64,000 nt of DNA from Atopsyche davidsoni (GCA_022113835.1 JAILWY010000027.1:870501-934500), one strand, 5' to 3'. Shown: positions 1 through 12,760, counted from the stretch's first letter. The notes: generated by a model not told the origin, from the sequence alone. Made by a program: numbers and translations.

Positions 1-911
1 TTGATTTGATCAATGAGATTCAAGTCTTAATTTATTTGTATATTATATTTTTTCAAATTTCAGTTCACCTTTCCAATATAATAAGTTATGTTGCATGATT
101 TCTGTTTTATTTGCTTTTGAAATGGTACATTTGTGTAAGTGTATTATTTTTAAGTTTTTATGATTGATTTAGTGTGAACATTTTTTTAAATGAAAATGCC
201 ACGTTTTTATTACAATGCTGTAATACAACAAATTTAGTAAAATTAGTATAATAAACAACGTATACTTTGGCTGTTTTAATTGAACAATTTAGTGCTATGA
301 CACAGGATCGATTTTACGCTAAGTTATATTAAGTCAGGTTTGGGTTTCTTAGTCAGGTCATAAATCGTAAAGGCTTATTTTAGATGGGCGTCATGTCTTT
401 CTTAAAATATTTATATATTTTTAATTCGTTTAATTTGAACTACAATGGGAATTTTTTTATGTTATATGGCAGTTATGGCTGATGTGTTATTTTTAAGTTT
501 TAGGGTTCTGAGAAAATTAAAAGTTTGGGAGTGCTGCCACTCGCAGTGCTCGCATTGAAACATCTGACATGGCGGGAACAAAATGTCTTTGTTTATACGT
601 GCTTCTTGTGATATTCCGGCAACGTGGCCGCAGCTTTACCGCAGCCTTACCAAAGGAGTGTCCCGTTGCACTTTCATCATGAATTCATGACCACTGAGTT
701 CTAAGTAAGCAGTTTGTGTTCACTCAGAAATAATATAAAACCGCATATAAACGTTGCAGTCTTATAATAAATAATAACTCGAGAGAGAGATTTCATCCAA
801 GCTTATATAAACTTAACCGAATGTCTTCAAGTTATTGCAAATATCGACGACCAGAATTACTTTACGATGTCTGTGAGATTCTAACTCTTACTTTTTTTTT
901 TTTTTTTATAG
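1..911. other. No gene seen; AT-rich with one GC-richer patch
   Basis: No coding segment with plausible codon use or splice sites is visible. A GC-richer patch at about 540-700 interrupts otherwise AT-rich DNA and could be regulatory, but nothing identifies it. The stretch ends in a T-run that leads into the dispersed repeat at 912. Confidence 0.5.
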
Positions 912-1087
912 GTTTGGTACCTTGCTTGTTACCATATGTACAAGGTTTGTCATCACAATTTGGGGAAACTTTCCAAACTAGTCGATCGAAATTGTCTTAT
1001 ATATGGGAGTGACTGAAACTACACCCCCTGGTTTATCTTCTTTGTGGTTGACACGCTTCAAGAAGCCATCCAGTGACTTCACGTTGA
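912..1087 (+). repeat. Dispersed repeat, copy 1 (inverted partner at 50.2 kb)
   Basis: This stretch matches the reverse complement of about 50,211-50,367 along most of its length. Shared blocks include GGTTTGGTACCTTGCTTGTTA, TGTACAAGGTTTGTC, the TATATATGGGAGTGACTGAA block and AAGAAGCCATCCAGTGA. A T-rich run precedes both copies. Both copies have a short open frame reading VLYMGVTE then GLSSL, so the family may derive from coding sequence. No protein family is recognised. Copy 1 is less complete in that frame. Confidence 0.7.
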
Positions 1088-1105
1088 TGAAGTCACTGGA
1101 TGGCT
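1064..1105. repeat. Perfect stem-loop, 17-bp arms
   Basis: AGCCATCCAGTGACTTC (1064-1080) is repeated as its exact reverse complement at 1089-1105, with an 8-nt spacer. The left arm is part of the dispersed repeat copy, so the hairpin arose by inverted duplication of the repeat edge or is an element terminus. Confidence 0.8.
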
Positions 1106-1237
1106 CGGATGAAATCACAGTTGTGTGGGTGTCTTGCCACTGACTTCAGGTCATCCAGGCACAGGCCCTCCTGTCCAGTTGGTGTCTCTGAAGGCCAAAG
1201 ATGGGGCATGAACCCACAAGGTGGATCACTGTTTGTG

Positions 1238-1275
1238 GAGTAATATCATCACAAGGGCATGTGATGATATTACTC
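1238..1275. repeat. Perfect stem-loop, 16-bp arms
   Basis: GAGTAATATCATCACA (1238-1253) and its exact reverse complement (1260-1275) flank the 6-nt loop AGGGCA. It lies 130 bp after the similar hairpin at 1064-1105. Function unknown. Confidence 0.8.
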
Positions 1276-2807
1276 TTACTTTACGGTTATTGCAATCCAG
1301 TGCTCTTTTTCTATTATGCATCAAAAGCAGTTAGATTAAAAATAATATATACGAATAGCATTATTACGAATATTTCCTATGAGTTTTCAGCCCTGAGTTT
1401 CAGAGGCTTCTCCAGGCTTTAATCAAAGACGGTCTCATCTCCGCGGCCTTTCCACCGCATTTAACGTCAGTATCCAAAGGTTATATGTGGCGTAGGATAC
1501 GTCGTCCTATATATGTTGACACCCTGTCCGTGTAATTATGATGGATGGCCGATGCGGGAAGCCCGCGGGGCTAGACGCGCCAAAGTAGGCAGGCTAGTGA
1601 TAAATGACACGGCTATATTTCTTAAAATTAAAACGCTTTATGCTACTTTTCAGCATAAACAACCAATACGAATACCCAAATGTCTGAAACATTACGATCA
1701 TTTTTGCTTGCGAGCCGTTTCACCCTTCATGAGCTTTTTGAAGAAGCTCTTAAAATGCAAAGTTGTTTACAATTTAAAATGATCGTAATTTCCTTGTCAT
1801 GTGACATGAATATTTTTTGAATAAATATCGATTAAACCGATTAAACCAGTCTTCCGTAAATTTTTCCTAATTCTATTTGGCTTATTCTCATTCAAAATAT
1901 AAAATAACAATCATAAAGTCTTTATAAGGAGTTTGTTGTATTTTTATACATAAATAAAAAAGCGATATATTAATTATAAATAAACACCTCTGAAATCAAC
2001 TCAATGCCAACATTTATGTCTGTCAAACAATAATATTGTCTGAAATTTAGTTTAAAGTAAGAATTACTACAAAATAGGCCTACAAACAATTGATCAGATT
2101 TCAGTACCTGTAATTTGTTGACTCTTCATCTCTTCCCGAGGCCCTTATGCCAGTTCTCCTTATCGCACCCTCCCAGACAACCTGAAACATCCCTGCCTAC
2201 CCAAATTATTCGCTGGAGCGCTCTGACGCCATGGCTTTATGCTATAAAAATAGCACCAAATATTTGCGCACATCCCTTATTTACTTCAGTATTCTGTAAA
2301 AAGTAGTCCCTGCAAATAATCTCAACAAGATTATACGAGTAAATAAACAATTACTGATGATTATTATTAAATATTAAATTTTAAATCATGGATTCGTGAT
2401 AAATCAGTTTACCCAATAATTTTTGTTTGTTGCTCGAATAGCAATTTATTTTCCTGAATATGTTTGTGTATCTGTGATCAGTGGTCAGTCGTAATATGTT
2501 TTTATTGTTTATTCATGTTACATCATTTAATATTCGTATTGTTTATGTATTTAAACCTTTGTGTTTATAATTCTATGTACAAAAGATTAGGTCTTGAAAG
2601 TATACGTATAAAATGTATGATTTTTTGAAAATATTATAATTGCAAAAAACTTATAATCATTGGTGAATATTTGTTTGCGTATTGGACGAGCTCACTCATG
2701 CGTACTTTTATATAATATAATTGCTAGTCACAGTTATATTTTTTGCCAAGTACTCTATAGTGATTATTCGCACGCCTAAAACGATTTAATTTTTTGTTCC
2801 GTTACAG
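1276..2807. other. No gene seen
   Basis: AT-rich DNA without a convincing exon. A short open frame at 1513-1782 has no splice context or recognisable similarity. A TATA-like string (TATATAATATAA, about 2710) followed by TCACAGTT could be a core promoter for the candidate exon just downstream, but this is weak. Confidence 0.4.
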
Positions 2808-2911
2808 AGATAAAGTGTTTCAATTGGATAGAAGTGTGGGGTAGATTTTAAAACCAAGTGACAAACAAGAAAATAGAGAAACAAGTGTAGGACTTTTTCG
2901 TTGTTTCATGT
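2808..2911 (+). other. Candidate non-coding internal exon
   Basis: A pyrimidine-rich tract ending in GTTACAG (AG at 2806-2807) is followed by 104 bp that end directly before a strong donor, GTAAGTTT (from 2912). All frames are short, so this would be untranslated. It could be a 5' UTR exon of the ACE-like gene at 38.9 kb or of an unseen transcript. The support is splice-signal quality only. Confidence 0.35.
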
Positions 2912-3838
2912 GTAAGTTTGATCTTCTAAAAATATGTTGTATAAATACAATATGTAATTATTAAAATACAAACAGCACTAAGCAATTAAAAAAAAACGAG
3001 TTATAACGAAGCTATGACCTCAATTTTTCATGCTATACGCAGTGATATGGTTAATCCGCCTGTTAATGCTAATTTTATATTAGTCATAAAATTATTCCAT
3101 GGTTAATAATAAATTAACTAAAAGTAATTTTTTTAAATGAATCCGTCATAAAATTTCAGTTAAGTATATTTATGAGATGAATAAAGGTTTTGTTGAATAT
3201 GAAAAATAATCTGTCATTTTCAAATTGAAATTAAGACAAATATATTTATCATTAAAAATAAATGCCTAATTTGTAGAAGTACGATTCATATTGGATTTTT
3301 GAGCTTTGAAATTTCACAAATACTGTAAAATCACGTTTTTGAAAATAATTTTTTTGTTTCCTTCATTAATTTATTGAATTAAAAAAATGTTTAAATTTAT
3401 AACTAATACACGTAGACAAAAATAGGAATATACATATTTTTTGTAGTCCTTATGATTATGTGTATAGAGTTTTTGATTGTAAGCGCATTTAAAAATATCG
3501 ACAGTTTATAAATACAATAATAAAATTCGGTTAAAACAAGCAATAAAGCATTCCTCGCCCTAAAATTTACTTTCAATATGATATAAAACACTTCGTTGAT
3601 ATAATTTATAAGGTGTTTATTATTTAATAAGTTACACAGATGAATTATTCGGCTTATTCATTTTCAATGAGCATAACTGCTTTCCTTGATTTTTAACGCC
3701 ACTGATAAATATAATTCTTCGTATATTATTTAAAAATTAAGCTTTGAGAAGCCTTTGTAAAGCAAAATCACTTACTCCAAAAAACCTAGCCGTTTGATTA
3801 AGTATATTTTTTATTTACAAAGATTATATTAATTGCGT

Positions 3839-3866
3839 TTTTTTTCTATATTTCTTGCAGGTGAGT
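3839..3866 (+). promoter_or_regulatory. Candidate recursive splice site (juxtaposed 3'ss/5'ss)
   Basis: A T-rich tract ends in TTTCTTGCAG at 3860 and is followed at once by GTGAGTTT. This is the arrangement of insect ratcheting points, a strong acceptor abutting a strong donor. A second possible donor (GTAAGC, 3889) follows 28 nt later, so a tiny exon is the alternative reading. Confidence 0.35.
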
Positions 3867-3889
3867 TTATCTCCGTAAAATCAACCGAG

Positions 3890-6800
3890 TAAGCAAGATA
3901 AATTTTGTGATAAATTATAATTATTAGTCGTGAAGTAATTGCACAGGGTTAGCTTTTGAGTTATTGCGACCGTTCTTCATAACTTGTATGCGGTTTACTG
4001 AGACGGGTATTGGTGTAGTGTTCACTAATTAATAATGCCAATATTTAGTGTAAACACGAATTTGTTATTCAGGTCACACCCCGTATGAGATGTGAATTAT
4101 CGTTTCAAAATAACAAAATAAGTGGTTATTTCAGAAGAAATAATTTAAGATTATTCATGCTTTTAAATAAAACAGTTATATTGGGAACTATGTTTCGCGA
4201 TTAGAATTGATATTATAAATACTTTCAAATAGGGTTTTGTAACTCCACGAGGCCTTGTCTTTGTATAAGACTCAATTGCTTGTTTAGCTTGGTAATTTTA
4301 AGTTGTTTTTAAGCAAAAGTTTGTCCAAAAAATATCCTAGAAGAGTAGGCTCTTAACTAATTACTGATGGGTTGTCAGTTGTATTGCAGCGTGCATAGGC
4401 AGTGTTAGCATAATCAAGGATCATTCTACCTTTATGGTTGCTTATCAAGAGGGATGACCTCTACTCGGGGGAAGCGCTAAATATAGAATAGTTGAACGCC
4501 ACTGACTTCGCTCGCGCGACGACTGACGATGAGCTCTCTGACGTCCGAAACACCAATTAAACAACGATTACGAAGGCGCATGACGTCATTGGCTTAATCC
4601 ACTAGAGTTAAGCATTTAATTATGTGGATAAAACAGAGCTATTTTAATAATGTAGTGCGGAGCACAATGGGAATTGTGCAGATATCATTATTGATACGTG
4701 AATTAGTTTTTTTATACATTTACATGTGTGATTATATCATACCTTTTTATATGAGCAATTTTTTTTGAATTTAAACATTTTAGTTTGCTTAAATGTGTGC
4801 AGGGTATCCATATGCAAGCTAAATATTTGATTATTTGATAGAATTATTATTGCCATCAAAATGGCATATGAATATTTTAACAACCTTAATACTTTAAAAA
4901 TCTACTTAATAGAACGAAGACACTTATCAGAGATAATTTTTATTAATTTCAATTAAATTTTAAAGTCAAGAATTAATTTGATTCGTACTGTGCAGCTTAA
5001 CACCTAAATAATTCCAAAATCATCTCACAACAATGTTTTCCAAAACCTGCCCATATAATGTTTATTATATTTTTTGTATTATATTCAAGCAGTGTCCTGT
5101 TTAAAATGCATGTTTCTTAAAACTGTTCTCGCAGGTCCTTTTTTATTTGTGCAAGCAGTATCTAAACGACGATTTAACGTTTATTGTTTCATTTAATGTC
5201 CACAAACAGAAATATATTTTAAAAGCTGCCTTAAAGACCCCCGAGGCTCTAATGCGTGGCCAGATTGTGAAAGGGCCGGCGGGCTGGCTGAAACCATTAA
5301 AGTCCACGTTCCCCGGGTGGCGGGACAAACGCGATAAACACATTATCCGGCGTCTTTCGTCCGTCCACTCGCGGAAAGAGCCTTTTACTATCTGCTTTCG
5401 TATTATTCGACCAAAAACCTTTTGTCAACCCTAATTACGCGTTTAAATGCACGCGTGGAGGTTGTCGTTTGCGTTGATCGGAGGAAAAATTTAATTTTAA
5501 TCCATCTACTTTTTTCTTACAATCACTTTTTTATATTAATAAAACAATTATTTTAAATATAAATATTTTTTTTATAATCATTTGTTAAGTATGAGTAAGT
5601 TCGCTTCAGTCTTGGTGCATGTTTAATCTAAAGTTCCTGAAGTCCCCAGCACTGAAACCGAGACGTTTGAACTTATTAAACGTTTGAATAACTAATTGTT
5701 AATTCAAAAAATGTAAATTTTAATTAAATTTTGTTAAAATCTTCATTTGAACCACAACGGATAAAAAATCCTGAAAAGATTTTTTTAAATATTGTTTTTA
5801 GTAAATTTCATTATTTTGAAGCCTGCTTGCAAAAAATGTATCTTTAATATAAAATAACCCTTGTTGTGGGCATATTTTTACTAGAACTCACCCGATAAGG
5901 AAAATAAAAAAAATGTTAAGGCTTGCAGTCAATATTATCTATGTAGAACTATCTAGACAAGGGCTTTTCTCGCCGATCCCAGTGGGAACCTTGTAACTAT
6001 CTTATCTCCTGTCACGGCTTTTTGAGAGCTTTATTGGATTTTTTAAAAATCAATGCATCCATATTTATATTACAAATAACATAAAAAACTATATGAAGAT
6101 TTTTAAAATAAATTACACTCTGCATATTTATATTTTGAAGCAACCGGTTTCTCCAAATGACACTACCTACCGTCCATCGATGCCAGACATGTCTGTTGAC
6201 AAAACTGTTTCTTCAAATGTAATTATGATAATTTACTGCTGATGATCTTGAATGCTTGAAGGTCAAGTTTAAATTACTACTTTTTCTATTGAGAGAATTG
6301 GAATAGCACTGCACTGAGATGTAAGGCATGTAATAACATAACTATCATTATAAACAGCTGACCTGGCATTCTCCAAAAAAACCGATCCCTGATCGGAACA
6401 GTTATCTTCCAGTTCATTTAACCATGATGATATCGTCATGAAAAAAAATATTCCAAATACATCAGCTCTTTTATTGTTAAACATATTAATATTAATTATA
6501 AAAATAGCCCAGTTATTTTGAGCGTTCCTAATGTTTTGATGGGGTGTTGTTCGCTTAATATGATCATCCCCTTGTATGAATTCAGTTTAATGGAGCGAAC
6601 TTTTAACTGCTGGACGCCGCCGTAAATAATATCTTATTTCTCTGCTTCGTTCATACCTAAAATAATAAAATTCTATTTTAGTATCGGACGCACATGTAGC
6701 TGACGGTGGATGCGCCCTTTGTTTTTTCACGCTGAGCTTACTCGTATTATGACTGATAAATAACACGGCTCTGATTTTATGTACCAAAGACAAGATGGAT

Positions 6801-8355
6801 TATAAAAATATGTGTATTGGTTTTATTCATCAATTTGTCCAAGCAAAAAAATAAAGCGATAATTAAATATGTTTGTAGGTTTTGGCCATGTATGCGTTGT
6901 GACATTGAACTTTGTTCATATTCAGGGATTTCTTTCACAGTACCGAAACGTCGGTAAACAAAAACACAACTGAAAATATAAAAATAACAAATCTTTTAAA
7001 ATTGCCCTTTCTTTGAAACAGGTGTTTATATCATATTACTTATTAAAATGTACGAAATCTAGATATTTCATGACTTAATGATCAACCCCGGTAATATTTC
7101 CTAATGTGGTAGTCTTTAAATTATTTTCGGGATAAACAGTTATCGTTTATTTTCGAAAACTAATTTACAAAATTACTTTCAATAAACAAATACCCACTCA
7201 GCCTCCTAATGAGTTCTTATGAGTTTGCATCTGAAAAAAAAAACAATTTCAAAAACTTCAGCAAAGTCAGAGCTCTGAAATATTTCCACACATTAGCGAA
7301 AGAAAATGGAAAATTCCAATACTTCCTAATGCTCTGAAGTTCTCCAACAATTAGCGAAATTATAACTCTAATTGGCTAAATAAAATATGAGAAATGTTCC
7401 GTTGCTAAAGGAGATAGTCTTATTTCATGAAAATTTGTCAAAAGACTTTGGAATGATTTTCTGCTTTAATATTTATTATTCTTATTCCTACTCTAAGTGT
7501 TTAGTATCTCTTTGTTTGTTGAATAAAACTAAGCAATGTTTACTATTTAAATGTGCCACAGGAGTCCTAAAACATTTTCTAATTTTTTCGATGATAACGT
7601 GAATATTATTTTGTAAATTACTTCACTTATCAGTAAGAGTTGGAAATCGCAAAATAAAAAGCCTGTAGAAAAACAGTAAAAACAGTATCATTCATAAAAA
7701 AAAAAATTAACGATTCTCAATCTGATTTATATATTCATGCAAAGTGAATTTATTATATTTCATTCTTGTAGTCTATATACATATAAAAGTTAATATTAGT
7801 TTTCATATTCAGGTCAACTTTTCTGTACTTGGACGATCCATTGTTTGACAAATTATATTTTTCCATATTTTATTTTTCTTGGTTTTATTTTTTTTTCTTT
7901 TTAACTATACCTACACTACTTTTTAACTATCCATGACTTTACGTTTTTGTCAATATTTTTTTATTTTTTCAACAGTTTCAGTAAATAAACCAATACTATT
8001 GATGCTTCGTTACGTTTTTTCCCCCGTAAATCTTGAACGGTTTCGAAAAATGAAACATTGGTTTTAAACACTCATTAGCAAATTGCTTGAATTTGTGCAA
8101 TTAGCAAATATACGAGTAGAATTCAAAGAAACAGCCTGGAAACATGGCAACATTTTCGTGCCATTTACGAATATTAAATTTAAATAAATGTATACATGAA
8201 AATTATTTTTCAGAAATCAAAAATTCTAATGCCATAATTTTTTACATGAAACAATTTTGGACATAAATTTGATAACTTTTGTAAATAATTGGTTTACACA
8301 TAGAATTTTTTATTTTTTATGAGCTCGTGATTCAATTTAACTAAATATTCACACA
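3890..8355. other. No gene seen; long AT-rich stretch with two GC-richer blocks
   Basis: No exon can be supported. GC-richer blocks occur at about 4490-4610, which includes a full CRE palindrome TGACGTCA at 4581-4588, and at about 5230-5400. The open frame through 5147-5434 has no acceptor or donor of quality and no family resemblance, so I do not call it coding. The block ends in (AT)n leading into the transposon at 8377. Confidence 0.4.
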
Positions 8356-8376
8356 CATATATATATATATATATAT

Positions 8377-10576
8377 TAGGGTGTCCCTTAAAATTCATGT
8401 TCAATATTTTTTTACGCGTACCTTCTTAAAAGTTTAGTAATAATCCTATATTGTCTAGAAAAAAATATTAGTTCGATTTATAAACGGTAACCCGTGCCGA
8501 CTTGCGATTTTAACTTGTCCATACAAGTTGCGTAAGTACTGCGCTGTGACTTGTAACTGCATGTTTTATTTGTCATTTCATACGTGATTTTTGAGATTAG
8601 TAGTGCTCCATTGTTTAGTGCGTTAACATGTCGGTGGAATTACGGAGTGATAAACAAAATAATTTCCTTATCGGTTTGCCTAGATATCAAATAAATGGTG
8701 CAAAATTACCATCTAATCGACAAATTCCCTCGGTCCTATTTTACAATATTCGCGAGGCTAAACTGATTGTTAGTGAAAGTGCAAATCTTGTGATTAGGGA
8801 GTGCATCATATATTGGGAAAAAGCAAGAATTCCAACAAGGGCATATCCTAACTGCGTGAAGAAACTTGTTGATTTATATCATGTTTGGAGAGAGCTGCAA
8901 AAAAAATTGTAAGAAAACTCAGGTTACGTTCAAGAGCCGTGAGAACAATTTCAAAATTGATCTTGATAATTTGTTTGATATTGCACATGCTGATGCTTTT
9001 GAGAGAATGAAAATAGAGTAAGATAAATTATTTTTAATGAAACAGAGAGAGCCAAATCGACCAGGATGCTTAGGTGGTGTTGATAAAAAATTGTCGGAAA
9101 AAGAAGATAGATCTAAACAACGACGATTGGAAGAAGAGGAAAGGGTTGTAAGACAAAGATAACCACTAGCTGCTGAAACTAGAAAATCAAGGGCAGAAGC
9201 AATAAAATCTGACTTCTTTGGAAGTAATGTACCCGACGTAGTCACAGTCCATTGGGATGGAAAACTATTACCCGGGTTAGATGTACGAAGTTCTAAAGAA
9301 GAACGCTTGCCAGTTATTGCTTCGTTTGACGATAAGGAACAGCTTCTTGCAGTGCCGAAACTAGAACATTCTTCTGAAAAACATCAAGCTAAGGCTGTCC
9401 CAACAGCTCTCTTTGACTAGAACCTTCACGATAAAGTACAAATAATGTGCTGCGACACAACAGCTTTCAATACTGGCCGTTTCAATGGAGCTTGTGCTAT
9501 TTTGGAGAAACTTTAGGAAGAGAATTGCTGCTCGTCTGTCGTCATCATGTTTATGAATTGGTCCTAAAAGCTGTCTTTGAAAGCAAAATTAAGTAAATTA
9601 CTAGTAGCCCAGATACTCCAATGTTTAAAAAGTTCAGAGAAAATTGGAAAAACATCGACGCTAGTAACATTGAACCATCTCTTAATTTCGTAAAACAACG
9701 TGTTGCCGAGACAGACATTCAAGCTTTTTTAATATTTTATAAGGCAGAATTAGACAAAGGTTATGTAAGAGATGACTACCGCAAATTGGTCGAACTGTGC
9801 GTAATATTTTTGGGAGGAGACTCAGAGGAAAAATTAAAACTAAGCCCCCCCAAAGCCATGCATCAGGCACGCTGGATGGCGAGAGCGATCTATTCTTTAA
9901 AAATGTGTTTACTTCAGTCACAATGCAGAATAACTGCGAAGGACAAAAAGACTACAAGATGTTTGCTTATGTTTGTAAAACCCTGGATGATTTCGTATCG
10001 GAAAAGAGCAAACAATTTTTATCACGACTGCAGATCGACGACAGTTTTCTAAAGGAAGATGTATCTTCTTGGAATAATAATAGTGCTTTTGTGGAAGCTA
10101 AAAGAAAAATAAGTTATTTGAGGGTTGTGAATGATACTGCTGAAAGGGCTGTTAAAATGATGCAAGATTTTAACGGACTTATCGCGGCTGAAGAAGAACA
10201 AAAACAGTTCTTGCTGCGCTGTGTCCAGGAACATAGAAAATTGTATCCGGACTGTAAAAAAACAACTCTAAAAAAAAGTTACCCTGGCTGATTGTTATTA
10301 CTTTATGTTTTTGATTAAAGATTAATATTCATCTAATTGAATTTTTACTATTATTTACTTAATTTATTGCATTTATAATGATTTTATACCAGACCGAAAT
10401 ATCAAGACAAAACACGTTTTTTACTAAACTTTGAAGCTCGGTCGGCACTGGTTGCAATTATGCTAGAAAGATGAAATTTTATATTTAAGACTCTTATAGC
10501 ATTACTAAAAAAAGTAGAGGGTACCCATTTCGAAATTTGAAAAAAAAAATTTTTTGGTCATATAAGGGACACCCTA
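8377..10576 (+). mobile_element. Complete but dead DNA transposon, 14-bp TIRs, inserted in (TA)n
   Basis: The ends TAGGGTGTCCCTTA (8377-8390) and its perfect reverse complement (10563-10576) bound a 2,200-bp element. Both sides abut (TA)n, consistent with a short AT-only target duplication. The interior holds one long degraded transposase-like frame on the + strand. From memory, the encoded protein type (VTVHWDGKLLP, CCDTTAFNTGR, then VVNDTAERAVK near the C-terminus) occurs as uncharacterised, multi-copy proteins in insects and other animals. Placement in the IS3EU superfamily, which has AT-rich 6-bp duplications, is my best guess and not established here. Confidence 0.75.
8628..10291 (+). 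pseudogene. Degraded transposase-like gene of the 8.4-10.6 kb element
   Basis: The frame can be followed from the ATG at 8628 (MSVELRSDKQNN) to the stop at 10291 (KKSYPG), but it is broken. A frameshift lies in the A-run near 8900. In-frame stops follow near 9019, 9160, 9418 and 9514. Further frameshifts lie between 9520 and 9620 and near 9990. Recognisable pieces in order are a basic/acidic coiled segment rich in E and R (about 9090-9165), VTVHWDGKLLPGLD (about 9241), ERLPVIASFDDKEQLL (about 9304), CCDTTAFNTGRFNGACAIL (about 9448), MHQARWMARAIYSLK (about 9858) and VVNDTAERAVKMMQDFN (about 10123). The order matches the uncharacterised animal family, but I cannot assign catalytic residues with confidence. 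It is not expected to make protein. Confidence 0.7.
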
Positions 10577-12694
10577 ATATATATATATATATATATATAT
10601 AGATTTTATACTGGTAGTATCTCACGTATATAAAGATATTTTAAGTAAATATTTTTTTTTTAATTTCATATTCGTCAAGGTGGAATTAAAGTGTCAATTA
10701 ACATGTGATAGTAATAAGAAATTTATATCAAGTTGTGTTCGGTTTTAATTCAATTAAGATTCATGAACGTCGTAGCTCATAATGCATAAGACATCCAACC
10801 CATTGCCAGTTGTCTGTCAGTCAGTTACTCTTTCACTGTGCTGTCTTACCCCAGCCCCACTTGATATCAATCTAATACAAGTACCTTAAATTGATAGGCT
10901 GTGGGAATAAACCAAAAATTTCAGAGTGTAGAGCAGTCGTTTGTTATGATTTCATATTCAATTGCTGCACTTCTGACAGCTGAGGTGTTGTAATTCAAAA
11001 TTTATGTAAATTGCTTCACACAATTTGTTGTGTATTTATTTTGATAAATAACATTACTGTCATTGGAATAAAACGATAAAATTAATTCTACGACAGTTTA
11101 ACACAAATTCACAGCAAATAATGAAACTGCAAGAATAAATCACGTCACAAATTAAAGCATTGGGCTCGGGCTCGAACTGCGCGCGTGTCATTAATTAAAG
11201 TCGCTTAAAACTTGTTCTGATGCGCTAATCTTCATTCGAATGGTAAGACGATTACGACTATATTTATTTGTGTGTGAGCGCTTTCGTCTTTCAAGCGTTT
11301 TAGCAGTCTGACGCAGCCAGTAAATGAAATAATTGTTTCCTCATAATATCGAGTGAATATTTACTATCACAAAATAAAAAATAAAAACCATAATTAATTC
11401 ATTTTATTAAAAAAAAGAAAAGAATTCTTAATATTTATTTTTAAATACTTGTATTGTATCACGGAAAAGTTATTTGTAGTAATTAATTTATTAGTATGCG
11501 ATTTGCACAATAATATTTTGCTACCGAGTGTGCATTGTGTCTTTATTAAACACGGGTTTGTCGTAATAAACATTTAAAAACTCCTAATTTTAATTTTAAA
11601 TTTTGGAAAAACTTCGCTTGAAAAAATACAAAATTTCTTGGATAATTTTTCTGCTTCAACCTGAAAATTAAAATTAAAAAAAATAAACACGAATACTCTT
11701 CTTGGTATTATTACAATAATTTATTTTGGGAACAGTTGAACTTTGTCTGGATTCATAGACTTGTAAATTAATTTAAATTGATACGCGAAATGTAAGCAGT
11801 TTAATAATGCATAATGTATTTCAGAAAGTGATAAACATGAAGCCGACGTTTGCTCCGTCATTGGCCGAGTGAGTACTCCTGCATAATTTAACTCGCGGGG
11901 TCGGGCTCGATTCCCGGTCGATGAACAATTTAAAAGTACACACAAATAATTTTTCAATTTAAAAATACTGATCGATAAACTATAAATCTTCTTTTTAAAA
12001 TTTAACTTGTTATGAACCGTTACATCAATATACGCTTTCAAAAAAAGATAACAAACAATTTTTCATGAGCCTTTCAATTTGAAGAAGCCATTGCCCAAAA
12101 ATATTTATATACCATACACTCTGAGTTATTCGGCTATTTATTTATTTGAATTTATATTTGTTGTTTTAATATCAAACAAATCAAATAAAATTAGTATGTT
12201 GCAGACAATCTTTAGAGATATCATGAGTTTCGCGCAGCTTTCGTATCATTCGTCGCAAACAAAAATAACAAACTGTATTAATTTTTTTTTTTTTTTTAAT
12301 AATTTGATACTTGGGCTTAAAATAGTTCACATGCGTTTCTCCCGTTAAAATTGAATTACCGAGACGGTTCTAGCGGTTCAAACGGTTCGGTTCGGCCGAT
12401 GATTAGTATCGGTTACTCGGGTAATGGGGCTGGTGTGGTTGGGTTAGTGGTTAGCCGCTATAATCACAGGGTGAACAAAAACAAAACCGGAAAAGGGATT
12501 TTTATTTCATTGTATTGAAGACTCGATTGCTGCATTTTTATTTTGATTCTTAAATAATTGCCTGAGAAAGCAATGATGGCCATTAGAATGTTGAGACATT
12601 TTTACATAATTTAACAAAAAATATACAACGTATAAATTAAACGATTTTAAACCATGCTAATTTTGTTATCACTAAGAGAAATATTTTTTAAAAC
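10577..12694. other. No gene seen apart from a SINE-like module
   Basis: AT-rich, with no supported exon. A tRNA-like module at about 11,848-11,925 is listed separately. Confidence 0.4.
11848..11925 (+). repeat. tRNA-like SINE head, probable
   Basis: TGGCCGAGTGAGTACT resembles a polymerase III A box, and GGGCTCGATTCCCGG about 40 bp later resembles a B box in a T-arm-like stem-loop. No matching acceptor stem is present, so it is a SINE head or tRNA pseudogene and not a tRNA gene. Confidence 0.4.
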
Positions 12695-12760
12695 ACTAGT
12701 AGTATTCGAACCCACAGATCTTGGTTACGTTAGCTGACACCTTTAGAGCGGGAATTTAAA
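12695..12760 (-). repeat. SINE-like module with GTGGGTTCGAAT B-box
   Basis: Read on the minus strand, GTGGGTTCGAATACTA is followed by CTAGTGTT, matching the family member at 15,303-15,372 (GTGGGTTCGAATCCTACCTG then AGTGT). No complete cloverleaf is present. Confidence 0.45.

Noticed and set aside
11721..12041. Minus-strand open frame of 106 residues
   Set aside because: It overlaps the SINE-like module on the opposite strand, and its sequence follows that repeat.
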